Origin: Forficula auricularia
Taxonomy: Eukaryota; Arthropoda; Insecta; Dermaptera; Forficulidae
Direction of reading: 5' to 3'
NCBI GenBank assembly: GCA_024734495.1
Contig: JALMQS010000816.1
Location: 6,101,171-6,165,170, forward strand
Length of the DNA stretch: 64,000 nt
Below, in pieces: positions 11,346 to 23,720 of this stretch. Each line of letters starts with the position of its first letter. Position 1 is the stretch's first letter. The notes beneath the pieces were generated by a model, which saw nothing but the letters and a program-made list of their open reading frames with translations, did not search any database and had not been told where the DNA came from. The translations under genes were made by a program, and so were the position numbers.

Positions 11346-11867
11346 CACTTTTGACAAAACAATTGTTATATCGAAAAATATAATTTTTTCGATATTCACT
11401 TATTAGAGCTTTTTTATAGACCGAAATCCCATGGTTTCGCTCAATTTTTTTTATCATACTACTTTAAGCCGTTTTTGAGATATTTTGAAAAAAGAAGGAA
11501 AAAAACACTTTTTTCATGCACTATTACAATACTTGACGATACCCTGTATGGTAAATTAAAAAAAAAAGTAAAATATTCAAGTTAAATCTTTATTTCTCGA
11601 CCTGCTTAGAGGCACAAGTCCTCGGTGACTAGGTCCTATTAATTTCATTATATATTTATTTAATTATGTATATATATTAATTACACATCATTTCATTTTT
11701 TCTCGTAATTCATGACTAACTTCATAAAAGAATGTAGAATACATAGTAGAATAGAAAGAATTGATTATTTGCATTTCATAAGTTGACTTTGGTTTTGTAT
11801 ATTTTCAAAATTATTGTTCACAAATTGCTCAGCTGATTCATTTACTCAATTGAAATATTTATTTAAT

Positions 11868-12300
11868 TTATTTTTTTATTTATCTATCCAGAAAATACAC
11901 AACATACAATAATATGTCGTGTCCTATAGAGTTGACAAGTCAACTGTACATAGGACCGGATTAAAATTAATAATTATAAAATTTTACAAACCATTAAAAT
12001 AAATGAAATATGGTGTACATCCCTAACCATTAGTTAACATTACACATTTATATACATATCACAGGGTGAATCACAGCGATCCGATCCATTTAACCAATTT
12101 TTTCTTCAATACTTTCTTGTCACACGACAGATTTTTTAGATCATTTGGGAGTTTATTAAAATATTTAATTGCCACAAAATAGACATTTTTTGGGTAATTG
12201 ACTTATTAATCTTTGGCAGGACAATTGATCTATGTCTAGTTCTGCCACTATGTTCATCATATATTATCTTACACACATCATAATAACAAACAAAAGAGTT
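11868..12300 (-). mobile_element. LINE RT C-terminus and 3' UTR
   Basis: On the minus strand, despite frameshifts, one reads RTRHRSIVLPKINKS, then FNKLPNDLKNLSCDKKVLKK (about 12070-12240). This is the pattern at the C-terminus of CR1/Jockey-type reverse transcriptases. A T-rich block (11868-11885) is the tail. Inactive relic. Confidence 0.7.
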
Positions 12301-13265
12301 CAAAAAGATTTATCAATTGTCAAGAAAGATTGCACCTTAATTTTTTTAATAAATCTAGTCAGTATAATGATATAAATATATAATATGAAATATATCAACA
12401 CTACTAAGCGACAATGCAGGCTGAATGAACGCCTTACTAGGTCTACAAGCAAAGAGATAGATAGATACGTGCTACCTAATATTAATTTTCAAGATCTAAT
12501 CAAAAAATTTACATTTATAAAAAGTAGGAGAACAATTTTAAAATATAAATAAAGTGAGACTGTAAAAATGAATATTATTTTGGATCTTATTGTAAGCTGT
12601 TTTTCAAACTTTATGCTGTGAAACACCACACACTCCTTTAACCAACCGTCTTTCATTAATACGTTGTTGACCTTATATAACTCGTAGAATATAATATTTG
12701 AGTATAATAACTAAAAGATGACATTCAAGTGTTTTTTTACAATACAACAAGAACAACAGTCTTTTAACATAAAATAGTAAATATAATCGTAACAAATTAA
12801 ATTTTTAAAGCAAATAATTGTTATATACCTTGAAATTAAGTTTGCTAAAAAATAAAACAACCTCTTTGCAAAACGGAGGACTACGGCTAAAAACGATCAA
12901 GATCAATTTCAAGTTTTAAATTGTAGTTTTCGTTTAATAAAGGTATTTTGAATTTTACTAAAAATAATTTTTTTATAATTATTTCCTCTAATAAACCTAT
13001 AATAAACTTTCAATTTAGATTTCTGACAAGTTTTGCAAAAGTAACAATGATCGTTTTTAGCCGTAGCCCCTTCAAATGGCTACGTTTTTTTTCATTTGAT
13101 AAAAAATTGATTAAACAAATAGATAAATAGGTAATTGAAAATAATTTCTTTTATTTTATTTTAAATATTTAGCTATTTATTTTATTTTGATTCAATGTTT
13201 TCAAGTTTTAACAAATGCTAAAGGTAGAATCAATCAATTTTAATTTCACTTTTGTCCATTTTCAG
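12301..13265. other. AT-rich, no recognisable gene
   Basis: About 25% GC. An open frame at 12948-13130 is low-complexity. The 3' end is the polypyrimidine tract and acceptor of the exon at 13266. Confidence 0.5.
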
Positions 13266-13320
13266 AAGATATCGTCGAGAGGAGACACCAAAGGGGAGAC
13301 GTCGATGGTGCTGGAGCTTG
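13266..13320 (+). CDS. Internal exon of unidentified gene
   Basis: 55 nt of GC-rich sequence between a strong acceptor ('cttttgtccattttcag') and a consensus donor (CTTG/gtgagcc), in DNA otherwise near 25% GC. All three frames are open. Read from the second base it gives RYRREETPKGRRRWCWSL, which ends at a codon boundary and would join in frame to the first frame of the exon at 46438. That joining is inference; intervening exons may exist. Product not recognised. Confidence 0.6.
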
Positions 13321-13634
13321 GTGAGCCAATAAAGAATAGTTTTTTTCTTGTTCATTCATCTCGAGATCATGAAAAAGTGTAGTTTAGTATTTAGCTATAA
13401 CAGGTACTTAGTCCAGCTCCAGACAGATGTTTGATGAAAATAAACATGAAAAATATATCGTTTTAAAATAATAATAATAAAACTGTAGAAGAATCTGGTA
13501 GAACCTTTAAAAGATAGAAAGATGAATTAATCAAATACTGAAGGATTAAGAAAGAAAAGAGTAGAAGAAAGAACAAGCGCCACACGAAACTAAGAAGAAG
13601 ATGACACAAGGAAATAGACGAGAAAAGATAGAAG

Positions 13635-13730
13635 ATTTTTTTTTAATTTTATTGATGTGAGAAGGAGATACACCAAAAAGGTGCATCATCTAAAGGGCTG
13701 GGTTGGCCCCACCATCGTGAAAAGAAGATG
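13635..13730 (-). mobile_element. LINE 3' UTR fragment
   Basis: The minus strand reads 'ggtggggccaacccagccc' then 'tatctccttctcac' and an A-rich tail, matching the 3' UTR of the + strand LINE at 35820-35910. A 5'-truncated insertion of about 100 bp. Confidence 0.7.
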
Positions 13731-14057
13731 AAGATAAGATTTAGCAACTAAATAAACATTTTTTTGAATTGAAATTAATTATTTTGTTTTATTTACAAAT
13801 TTTTTATCATGGAAAAGGGCCCTAAATTTCTTTTGCACACATCCTCCTCTTACCCACGCGGCGGCCCAATGTGACCTAAAAAGATCTTACCTTTTATTAT
13901 TTAAACTTGAAAGCCACCTGTAAAGATATCTTGCTCAAGAGACCTTTATGAAAAAAAGTGTTATTTTGTGATTAAAAATTTGGCTCTAGACAAGTACATC
14001 TTAAGACTAGAGGGTCGGATTTTCCCACAGCCCCTTATCTGTCTTTATTAACTATTA

Positions 14058-14690
14058 ATTCCAAAAATATTTTTATCGATTCTAATACAAAAGTATTTAA
14101 AGAAACGAAATACCGTCACTGTTATATCAAAATTATCAAAAAAAAATATTGAAAAAAACACTTGTATTTTTTGTTAGCTACATCTGCTCTCAAATTTTTG
14201 TATGTTATCAGGTGATAAAACTCAAGTTACAGATTAAAAACAAAAAACAAAGTATTTAGGGGTTAATATGAGGGGTGAATTAGCTGTACACGCCTTTGGA
14301 ATTATGTGGAATTATTTTGCAATCATTAGATAATGCCGTTTCGAATATCGCAATATCTATTGCTTTCCACTTGAAAATGAAAGTGGAAGTGGAAGTAGGT
14401 ATACACGATATTAGTTCGTGGTTCATCCCTTGGGTTAATATAAATGAAAACGGAAGTTTATCTTAGCTACTGAAAAGTGTTGATTTTTAAATACGACAGA
14501 CATTTTGATATACCAAACAGCGACGATACGGTATTTGTTTTGATTTAAAGCAAAAAAATTTAACTTTGACACCCTCGAGAAACCCCTGTGGTCTGAATTT
14601 TTGATTTTCATAGAAAAATAAATTATTAATTCCCAAGATATTCTTATCGATTCTAATACAATAGTATTTAGAGAGACCAAATACGGTATT
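14058..14690. repeat. Direct duplication flanking a small MITE-like element
   Basis: A 60-bp block ('cgattctaatacaaaagta' and 'tttaaagaaacgaaatac') at 14058-14115 recurs at 14627-14690. Between them, 14265-14440 has inverted ends ('aggggtgaa' versus 'ttcatccctt') and an inner 'gtacacgcctttggaattat' also found at 18010. The open frames on the minus strand across 14435-14810 are unremarkable. Confidence 0.5.
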
Positions 14691-14852
14691 TGTTTTGAAA
14701 TGTACTTTATCTGAAATTTCTATGATGAAGTATATACAAGCTCGGACACTGTTGCCAGATTTGTCAAACGAGCACGGATTGGCTAGTAGTGGTACATAAA
14801 CAGCAAACAATTTTGGGCTTATGAATTATGAATCCTTATTGTCTGTTCTATA

Positions 14853-16432
14853 CAGGGTGATCCGCTACGGTCGATGGCACATCAGACGTTTCGGCGGAAA
14901 ACGGAAAGTCTGTGATTTTTCTGAAAATTTTAGCACCTTACATTTTCTTATCTGTTCTATCGATTTAAAATATTTTCAGCATTGCGACGTCTCGAGCCTC
15001 CATCGAAAAGTCAGCAGCTTTACTATTTTTAAATGGAACACCCCGTAGATTAACACGTTTTCAGAACCAAGGGCGGTTCTGAAAACGTGTCCAATATTAA
15101 AATACTTTTTTTGTTAATATTAAATACTTTTTGTCCTATGCCTATCTCTATCGATTTTTTATATATAAAAATAAGTTGTAGTCAAATATGGTTCAAAACA
15201 TTGCCCTAATTAAACTTAAATAAATTAGTGCCCTACTAGTTAGTTGATATTTTTGGTGGTAGTTTCTTGCAGACACCCTGCTAGGCGACCTACGCACGAA
15301 AAAATCGTCTCATATTATACAGGACGTGCTAAGATTACTATTGTTGTTGAGTCAAAAGTTCGTTTTTTCAAATAAGACACCCCGTATATTACTCAATAAA
15401 TTGAAAGACGAAGAAAAATGCTTTAAGACGATATATCATGTCTCTATACCTAAAACATCAAGTTTTCTTAATAAAGCCGCTTTTTCGTGAAAAATTACAT
15501 TTTAATTAATTTAATTTTAGCTAGCCAATCACAATATCAAGCTTATGACAGTTTGTTGAGTATTTATAAGTAACTTATAAACAGTTTATTGACAATGTTC
15601 GAAAAATCTCCCAAAATGATCGCAAATATTTATTATTCAAACGAAGTTCTTATGAAATTATTTATTTTGTACTACACGTAAGAACTTCGTTTGAATAATC
15701 AATATTTCTGATCATTTTGGGAGATTTTTTGAACATCGTCAATAAATTGTTTATAAGTTACTTATAAATATTCAAAAAACTGTCATAAACTTGATATTGT
15801 GATGGTTAGTTAAAATTAAATTAATTAAATTTAATTTTTCACGAAATGCTTTATTAAGCAAAACTTGATGTTTTAGGTATGGGTCATGATATATCGTCTT
15901 AAAAGTACTTTATCTTCGTATTTCCATTTATTGATTACTATGGGGTGTCTCATTTGAAAAAACGAAATTTTGACCCTTGCTATGAATAACGGAAACTAAT
16001 AGTAATCTTAGCACGTCCTGTATAATATGGAGATGATTTTTCGGCGTAAATTAAATAGTTGAGGTGTGTCTAAACTACCACCAAAATATCAACTTTTCGT
16101 GAATTGAAGGCACTGAATTTATTTAAGTTTAATTAAGGCCATGTTTTGGACCAAATTTAACACAAATTATTTTTTATCGCAAAAATCGATAGGTATAGGA
16201 CAATATTATCAAAAAAGTATTTTAATAAAAGGACGGTTCTAAAAACGTGTTAATATAAGCGGTACTCTATTTAAAAAAATAAAGTTGCTACGACTTTTCG
16301 AAAGGTCGCAATGCTGAAAATATTTGTAGATCGATAGAACAGATAAAAAATGTAATGTGCTAAATTTTCAGAAAAATCCACCATTCCATTTTCCAAAAAC
16401 GTCTTAAGTGCCATCGACCGTGAATCACCCTG
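14853..16432. mobile_element. 1.58-kb near-complete palindrome, TIR CAGGGTGATYC
   Basis: The whole element is an inverted repeat: 14853-15640 pairs with 15670-16432. Matching landmarks are 'ggtcgatggcac' with 'gtgccatcgacc', 'atctgttctatcga' with 'tcgatagaacagat', and 'cgaacatt' with 'aatgttcg'. Ends are CAGGGTGA and TCACCCTG, flanked by TATA on both sides (14849-14852 and 16433-16436). No transposase. It would transcribe into a hairpin of roughly 780 bp. Confidence 0.85.
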
Positions 16433-16439
16433 TATACTC

Positions 16440-17725
16440 TAGCATTAGCTTTTTGCTAGTATTGTCGCGAAACAACCACCTTAAAATTAAATTAATTAGT
16501 TTATTTCGTTTAAAACCCACTAATTACAAATCATTTATAGGTATAATTACAAAATTTAATTTATTGCAAGTTAAATAAAATAAAAAATGTCTAATAGCTT
16601 AATATACATATTTAAGGTTTATTACTAGGATGATTTCAGATGGAGAGTGCACCGAGTCTTGGAAAAGGTTTTACTTTTTCCTCCTGTTTTTTTTTTTGTA
16701 AATGTTGATGTTTTTATTAGCTATCAAATGTCTAAAACTGGATCATGCAAATGCCCACGCTGAGAGGTGTCAAACGACTGAAATGAGATTGATTAATTGC
16801 TGTTAAATACATTTTCTCATAATTTTTTCTCTCATACTCACTCGTCTGACATTTTCTTCTCAGAAGTTCATTAGATAGGCAAAAGTAATTTATATTAAAT
16901 ACGTTAATTAAGATTAGATTGTCAAGATATAAATTAATCTTATAATCTAGTGTAAGAGAGGAGTTTTATCGACATATCCTCTCCATGGCAGATAAGGTTA
17001 TCTGCAATTATCACACAAGTGCGATAAAAAGATAACAATTATAGAAGTAGTTTCTCTTGAAGTGAGTACTGACAATAGATCCACTCGATTATAAAATTAA
17101 TTCTAGAGGTGAACTCTCTACTTGTTAGGCCAACAACGTCAAGTTGTTATAATTCTGAAATGCTTGTTATTGGTCCACTGGATGAGGGGTAAGGGAGACC
17201 AGTGCAACCAGGGCAACCTGGGCAACATCTTCTATCATTTATCTAGTCTGTTTAAACTTGGAGCATGCATTTATTTTATTTATTTATATGCATTCAAGTA
17301 TCGAAGGCGAAGAGATATTTATTGCTAGGGCAACTGATTTCAAATTTTATTACGATCGATATCTCTTGATTCAATTCGATGATATCTCTCGGTTGATATA
17401 TCGCTTTTGCGATATTCCTTGACATGGCAATAGTAATAACCGATGTGTTAAATATTAATGAAAAACGAGACCATTATATTATTCTAAAATTTATCGCAAG
17501 TTTATCTATTCTAGTCTAATACTATGTAGAATATTAGTTTTGAGAATTCATAGTGAATGGAAATACTATTATAATAAATCAAATATATATAACAGCACAT
17601 TCATTCTATTGTTTAGAAATTATTCAAGATTTGAACATAGTTTCCGGAGTGAAAACTAATTTTGAATTAATAGTGCGAAAGGTATTATTTTTATAGGCAA
17701 ATTTAAAGAAAAAAAAAGGTGGAGG
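16440..17725. other. No recognisable gene
   Basis: AT-rich. A moderately GC-rich patch at 17100-17260 ('aggtgaactctctacttg' and a repeated 'caaccagggcaacctgggca') has no ORF with a known domain. It could be part of an old LTR or an exon, but neither is supported. Confidence 0.4.
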
Positions 17726-17729
17726 GTTA

Positions 17730-17908
17730 GGCCCGGTGCAAATTGAACCCAATCCACGCATAGCCCACGCGTAGACAAGCACAAAGACAGATTAAACGTG
17801 GGATGGTCGTGGAATGGGTTCAATATGCGCCACTCCGTCTCAAACCTTGTTTTATAAAACAACCCACGCATGGGGTGTGCGTGGATTGGGTTCGGTTTGC
17901 GCCGGGAC
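17730..17908. mobile_element. PIF/Harbinger-like MITE, TTA target-site duplication
   Basis: 179 bp with ends GGCCCGGTGCAAATTGAACC and its diverged inverse, GCAAACCGAACCC complement plus GCCGGGAC, flanked by TTA (17727-17729 and 17909-17911). GG-starting TIRs with a 3-bp TTA duplication are typical of PIF/Harbinger. GC content is well above the neighbourhood. No coding capacity. Confidence 0.75.
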
Positions 17909-17974
17909 TTAATTTTAATAGACAAAACCTTTAGCTAGAGTACTAAATCGAAAATTTGATTTTTTTTTTAATAC

Positions 17975-18920
17975 TTTACCCCGAGGCGTGAACCGCGATT
18001 GGAATTAGGCGTACACGTCTTTGGAATTATGTGGAATTATTTTAAATAAATAAATAAATAAATAAATCTTTATTCCTCGACCTGCTTAGAGTCCTCGGTG
18101 GCTAGGTCCTCCAAACATCAATACAATCTAGCTACAATACATTAACAAACATCAATACAAATTAATTACAACAATTTAACAAATAATAAACAAGTAAAAA
18201 AAAAAAAAGAAAAAAGAAAAAATAGAAATGTATGCTCATTAACAAATAACATGACCATAGATTTCCATCAAAAGACAAAAAGTAATTTAAAAATTCCGCG
18301 CAAAAACCCGATACCAGGAGCAAGAGACGCATTTGCCATAAGTTGTTAAGGAAACCTGGTCAAAACCTTAACAAGGATGGTATGACCTCTCTCTACCTCA
18401 CCTAATCTCTGCTTGTGAGAACTAAATAAAACTATAGGACTTTAGGACTTGACAAAATTTAATCATAGGAGGCAGAATACTATAATCCCAAGTAATAATA
18501 AATAGACAGACTTCCACAAATCAATGCCAGATCCTACAAATGAATGCAAACCTACATATTAATATCTGAATTAACTAACTTGTAAGAACCAGACCTATTT
18601 AAATTAATACCATTCTTCCCTATATCCTTATAATCTATATAACTATCTGAATCATTCTCATAAGAAAAATAACACCACTGGTTTCAATACCTATACTTCT
18701 AGTCCCAACCCTGGATTGACTATCCCTTTTAACCATATTATCTACAAAAAAAGAAAAAATATTTTAAAAATAAACAAAATATTTACCTTAGTACTTTTGT
18801 AATTCATTAGATAATACCCCTTCATCTATTGTCTTCTACTTGGAAATGAAAGTGGATCCACTTTCATTTCCAAGTGGAAGTAGATTTACACGATATTAGG
18901 TCGCGCTTCACCCCTTGCTT
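17975..18920. mobile_element. TIR element split by a LINE insertion
   Basis: Outer parts 17975-18040 ('gtgaaccgcgattggaatt', 'gtacacgtctttggaattat') and 18786-18920 ('attcattagataatacc', 'cgcgcttcacccc') match the contiguous element at 14280-14440. The ends are rough inverted repeats (GGCGTGAACCGCGA with GGGGTGAAGCGCGA on the other strand). Confidence 0.5.
18041..18785 (-). mobile_element. LINE 3' region, (TTTA)n tail
   Basis: The minus strand ends with 'ctaagcaggtcgaggaataaag' type sequence followed by a (TTTA)n tail at 18041-18068. The same 'cctcgacctgcttagag' block occurs at 11594, another copy of this 3' end. The rest is A-rich with no intact reading frame. It interrupts the element listed at 17975-18920. 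Confidence 0.55.
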
Positions 18921-19119
18921 TACCCTAAATCATTCATATCTTATAACTTTAACTTTTAACTTAAATATATTTTTCGATTTTTCCTATTGTGAATAACTCG
19001 TGAGATTAATTGAATAATTCAGAAACATTATAAATGTGAAAACAATAGTGTTTTCAGTTAAATAAAATTCAATTTTGATTCATCTGATTAGTAGACACCA
19101 AAATTTTTTTGGATCGGCT

Positions 19120-19695
19120 TTAAAGTGTTAACTAAGCGCCAAAACGAATATAATCATCAAATTCGACCCTCTATCGAATATTACTTGCATTTATGGAGAG
19201 GAGCCTCCAAGCATTCTCTTAATACCTTGGATACAATTCAGAGGCGGGCTATTAGACTGATAGGAGATCCTGCATTAACTGACACTCTTGACTCCCTTAG
19301 CCCATTGTAGATCTATCCCCGCCCTTTCTCTTTATTATAGATATTACCATTTGGCTTTTGTTCTGACGAGATAAAATCAATAAACACTCTGGGCTTCATT
19401 TGCGCGACCGATTTTCTAAGATTCAACACCCCTACCCGCTTAAATTAGATACTAATCGAACAAATGCATTCGCCAATTTGTTTATCCCTATGACATCTAG
19501 AGACTGGAACTCTCTTCCTCCGACCGTCAACACAGCATCTTATAACCTTCAATCTTTTCAAGACCCGCATCCACGGATACCTTCGACTCCTACCCAATCC
19601 CCAAATCTCTTCTTATTTTCACGATATAAGGGTCCACCTCGGACTACTGAGGTTGTACCTTCTTGGTGCAACTTCTTCTTGTATCAATTATAAAA
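19120..19695 (+). mobile_element. LINE (CR1/Jockey-like) RT C-terminus
   Basis: Two open segments, 19125-19310 and 19400-19693, encode RPSIEYYLHLWRGASKHSLN, IQRRAIRLIGDPA and later FANLFIPMTSRDWNSLP. This is the characteristic end of the thumb/C-terminal region of these reverse transcriptases. A TAG and a frameshift separate the two parts, so it is dead. It ends near a lysine-poor 3' UTR with no clear poly-A. Confidence 0.85.
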
Positions 19696-19767
19696 GAAAG
19701 TATATAAATAATTATCGGGTATTTAATGTGAAAATTTCAAGCTACTCTTAATTTACCATTTGGCATA

Positions 19768-20069
19768 CCGCCCCGTCCATAAATTACGTAACACAAATTT
19801 CAAAAATTTTTGATCCCCTCCCCCCCCTCCTGTGTCACATTCTGTCAAATTTCATTGAGCCCCCTGAATTGTGATGTCACACTATTACTTTTACTTTTAA
19901 ATCCACTTTAAATTCATTTTTAAACACATACATAATTTTTAAAAAATTTTCATTTGACTTTAGTGATATCACAATTTTTAAGATCCCCCCCCCCCCCCCA
20001 GTAACAATTTGTTACACATCTGAGATTCCCCTCCCCCCTTAATATGTGACGTAATTTATGGACGGCCCC
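19768..20069. mobile_element. Harbinger-like MITE, TIR GGGCCGTCCATAAATTACGT
   Basis: Ends are CCCCGTCCATAAATTACGTA and the inverse ACGTAATTTATGGACGGCCCC. Internal C-runs (19816-19828 and 19986-19999) and 'gtgtcacattctgtcaaatt' are shared with a second, larger copy at 28357-28935. The left end is mutated, so the target duplication is not readable here. Confidence 0.75.
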
Positions 20070-20084
20070 TAAGAGGAAATTTAC

Positions 20085-20600
20085 GCCAGGGCATGCTGAC
20101 CTTTATTTGGTAAGTATGTACCCCTGAATATTAGTATTAATATGCCTGTAGGAATGTATTCATATTTATCATTATTGAAAAATTTTCTTTTTATTCTTTT
20201 AACCTCAATAATATTAATGGGTTTGCATTCAATATTTTCTAAAATATATTTTTCTTCTACATCGGTATCTTATATTTCTAACTACCCCCTGTCAAGTTAT
20301 CAGATCGTTAAGAATGACATATTTGAAATTTGATGATTTAAGGCATGTCGAATTTATGAAGATATTTGCTGATTTAGCAGAATCGAATTCTAATCTTAGT
20401 TTATTTTGACCTGCAAATGCTATATTTTTGATATTTTGTTTTATTTGGTCAAAATTGTTTTTGAAGATTCTTCCTAGTTTCATGGGATGAATTTTTCCCA
20501 AATTTCCTACTTTTTGATTCTAGGACTACTACAGAAGGGGCACAGTGTCGCAATCATTATAATGTGTGTCATATTTCTTGAATTCTTTACAGAATCCATC
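20085..20600 (-). mobile_element. LINE ORF1 (gag-like) relic
   Basis: The minus strand encodes KIHPMKLGRIFKNNFDQIKQ then GQNKLRLEFDSAKSANIFIN (20300-20490). After a stop and frameshift come VKRIKRKFFNNDKYEYIPTG and the LIFRG-like strand (20095-20190). Both blocks fit the 'HPxxVG...IxxxGxxxxxVxFxxxxxAN...VxRxxRK...xPTG' pattern of nucleic-acid-binding ORF1 proteins of Jockey-like elements; I base this on pattern memory. Several lesions. Confidence 0.6.
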
Positions 20601-20799
20601 TATTTTTTCAGTATTGGGGATGCCGTTTTCAATTCGGCATCCCATTTCCGCACCCCTCCCGGCTCGGGCATGAGCAGGGATCCCCATACCTTACTTGTTA
20701 TTTTAAGTAAGACAAGGGAGAATTAATAAAAATAAAAAAAAATTAAATTAGAAAGAAAAAAACAAGAAAATATAATTAGTAATAGTATGAGGATTAGCT

Positions 20800-21030
20800 T
20801 ATGAGCTTGCCGATGTCGTCAGTTCGATGGCTAATACAAGACCACATTTTAAGTAAATTAAACAAATAATTTTGATATGAAAATAAAATTAATACACAAA
20901 AAAATAAAACAAAACACTTGTATATATATATACCTTATCGCATCTGTTGGCGATAAGCAGGAGCTCGCTGGCGGAAGACGTCATTACTCTATGAGCGCTC
21001 ACAGAAGACTGACAGGGTAAATCTAATGCT
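20800..21030. other. GC-richer unique patch
   Basis: 'cttatcgcatctgttggcga' with a 7-bp inverted pair CTTATCG/CGATAAG around 20935-20958, followed by 'gcaggagctcgctggcggaa'. No ORF. It could be regulatory or an untranslated exon; unsupported. Confidence 0.25.
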
Positions 21031-21277
21031 TGAAAATGTTATTATATTCCTCTGAAAAAAGGAATAGTTTAAACATATTTTAAGGAGTGGCTAATAAGAG
21101 GAATAGCTTAAAGCATATTTTAAGGAGTGCCTAATAAGAGGTCTACGAATAATAATTTTTATTTATCACATCCTGTAAAATAATATTTTCAAAACATAAA
21201 ATATAGTTTAAAAAAAATCATTTCTGTATAGTAATTAGCAATTTAAAGAGTCCAAAAAAAGGTTTCTTTTTTATATA

Positions 21278-22101
21278 CAGGGTGTCCGTATCACAACGAT
21301 AAACCGCGAACAGAGGATAGGGAAAATTATGATAAAAAATTCTTAGTAAAAGTCTAATAGTTTTCGAGTTACAGGCATTTTTTTGAAAATGGTGAAAATG
21401 GCTATCCTGCCCTATATATCAAGATGCTGTGGCTACAAATTTACATATTTTATTATTATAATTTTTGTTACGCAATCCTGAATAATCCTGGTATTGACCA
21501 GAATACAAAATAAAATTATAAGTAATACTACTTTTGAAGAAAAAAATATTTTTCCCGGACTTATGTTTTAAAAAATTTTCATCAGCTAACTTTGAATCAT
21601 CTTTAATGTAAAAAAGTCTCTAGTAACTTAAACTACTACGGCAAGTTTATTTTAAAAATTGGCCCATTTATTCAAGATTTCAAAATGGTACAGCACTTTG
21701 TACTTCCATCTTTAGAAAAAAAAATATTTGGATTTTTTTGGCAAAATTTGCTAATCTAATAACATATTTTGGTAGTGTTATTTTATTTAATATGTTAATC
21801 ATTTATGTCGCATCTTAATTGAACTAATCTTTGGCTATTAATGGCATTATTAATAGCTATTTAGTTTTATTTTGAATTCTGGTCTTATTCAGAATTGCGT
21901 AACAACAATTAGAATAATAAAATATGTAGATTTGTAGCCACAGCATCTCGATATTTAGAGCAGTGTAGCGATTTTAACCATTTTCAAAAAATTCCTAAAC
22001 TCGAAAGTTATGAGACTTTTATTAAAAAAATTATGTTCAGAACCGTCATAAATTACTCTATCTCCTGTTGACGGTTTATCGTTGGGATATGGGACACCTT
22101 G
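21278..22101. mobile_element. TIR element CAGGGTGTCC, long inverted arms
   Basis: 824 bp; arms 21278-21512 and 21866-22101 are inverted copies ('gataaaccgcgaacag' with 'gttgacggtttatc'; 'gatgctgtggctacaaattt' with 'aaatttgtagccacagcat' type). Flanked by TATA on both sides. The same end chemistry and TATA preference as the 14853-16432 palindrome suggests one superfamily. No coding capacity. Confidence 0.85.
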
Positions 22102-22112
22102 TATACTTACTT

Positions 22113-22600
22113 ATATACCAGCTGTGAAGCCCGCCTTCGGCGCGCATCTTAGCTTCGCTGCGGGCTGCGCCCCTGGACTCCGTAGTGGGTTTTAAAATAA
22201 TCATTTTTAATAATAATAAATTTATTGAACCAATTGTATTACATGAAATAAAGTTTACATTGAATTTGAGGCTGCGACTTCGGAGATTACTTCCCCACTA
22301 TCGACTGTCCTTGATCTGCTTGAGGTTGCGATAATTTTTGTAGTCCTTGTTTTTAAAAGAGGAAAAAATTAAAGAAATAAAAAGGTTTTAGCCATGTTAT
22401 TCCTCTTAGGATCTCCAATTCATTTTCTTTCTTCAATAATGATTCATTATTCTCTCCATCTCAAGCAATCTAAAATCATCATTTAAATTGCCTAATTTTA
22501 ATAAATTTTATTTGTCATGAACTATTAGTGGGTTTTAAAATTAAAAAAAATCACATAGGCGGGCGTCGTTGCACAAGCCGATTATAATAAGTATAGATAG
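22113..22600. mobile_element. GC-rich-ended element with nested retroelement
   Basis: 22119-22180 ('gaagcccgccttcggcgcgc', then 'gcgggctgcgcccc') and 22558-22580 ('ggcgggcgtcgttgcacaag') look like the two ends of one Helitron-like or other DNA element. In between, 22200-22550 is a minus-strand retro-insertion related to 60785-61240 ('gaggctgcgacttcggagat', 'cttccccactatcgactgtc'). A 'gtgggttttaaaat' motif flanks the insertion on both sides, possibly a target duplication. Confidence 0.5.
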
Positions 22601-23259
22601 ATATCGGAAACTGGATGGTCTAATTGAAAACCAAATAATCGACTAGAAGAAATCTAGACTTGTCGACTGTCAAAATCGAGGAAAAGAAAGAAAAAAATCG
22701 TAAAAAGAACACAGCCCAAGGAAACTTAAAATTAGCAAAATATATTTTTTATCAAAATAAACTAAGTGTTTATTAATAAATAAAAAAACAAACAGAATTA
22801 TTATACTCTAGTAATTATGTTTTAGACTTTCTTTTCCATAAATAAATATTAATACATATGATCTTGATAATTATTAGAACGTTCTATTTATTAAAGGTAT
22901 CTTATTTGTAAATAACATTATTATATTTGAACTAATCTGATTCTCCAATATGTACCAACTACTTCATGATTGAGTAATCTCAGTTGATACTGACTTTCGA
23001 TTTCTGATCTCCTAATTTGAGAGTGTACTACTTTCGAACACATTTAACACCTCTAGAATATTGCTCTAGCCTAATTTGTTATGTACGCATTGTATCTGGA
23101 AAGAGATCAGGCTGTTCCAATTAACAAAAAAGAGGGTAAGAAAGTAGTTGTTGCGAATTTAGTAAAATAGACTGGAATAAGTTTTCTTTTTAGGTATTCC
23201 AAAAATCAAATATGATGGAACAGTTTGATTATATGTCACGAGACTTCACTTTTGTTATC

Positions 23260-23262
23260 ATG

Positions 23263-23294
<32 letters not shown>
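23260..23294. repeat. (TA)n microsatellite
   Basis: About 15 uninterrupted AT dinucleotides. Confidence 0.9.
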
Positions 23295-23298
<4 letters not shown>

Positions 23299-23720
23299 AG
23301 AAAAATTTCATCGTACACTAATCGATACTAATAGAATGTTTCTATTCGTAATAAGATCATATCGTCGCTGATCTTTTCAAAACCTCGTAAGTCCTAAATT
23401 CATTGTTTGCTAGAAAACAAGAAAAAACATTTTAAACAACAATACATACAAATACAATGCAATATTTATTATTTGTCCGTAGCGCGAAATTAAATTGGAA
23501 TAGAATAATAAGGTTTCAATAGACAGATGCGCCGTGAAAAGTTGGTCGGTATAAACGTATAATACGTATTTGACCAAAAATCGGACTTAGGTTTTGTAAG
23601 ATCAGCCACGATATGGGGAACGGGTAAATAGCTGGTTGCGCTAAGAACAAATAAATATTTCAAAGGTTTAGAGAAATTAGAGCTAGAGATCTATAGAAGA
23701 ACAGAGTATGCAGGTATATG

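Larger units (their letters stand above)
10368..11575 (+). mobile_element. Helentron/DINE-like element (family A), copy 1
   Basis: Begins 'agctgacgtgttctgatgtg' and ends in the hairpin region near 11535-11560 (GATAC, ccct, GTATGG). Internal units of about 110-120 bp each contain 'ttttagacttctagg' then 'ctgattatgtatacaaaatt'. A subterminal ACTTTACCATACA near the 5' end is inverted relative to the 3' hairpin. A LINE insertion occupies about 10856-11345. Other copies: 41197-42012 (+) and 50271-51493 (-). Confidence 0.7.

Noticed and set aside
21540..21605. Minus-strand CTGATGA followed by a distant GGGAAAA within the CAGGGTGTCC element
   Set aside because: No complementary stem II segments and no stem I or III; likely chance.
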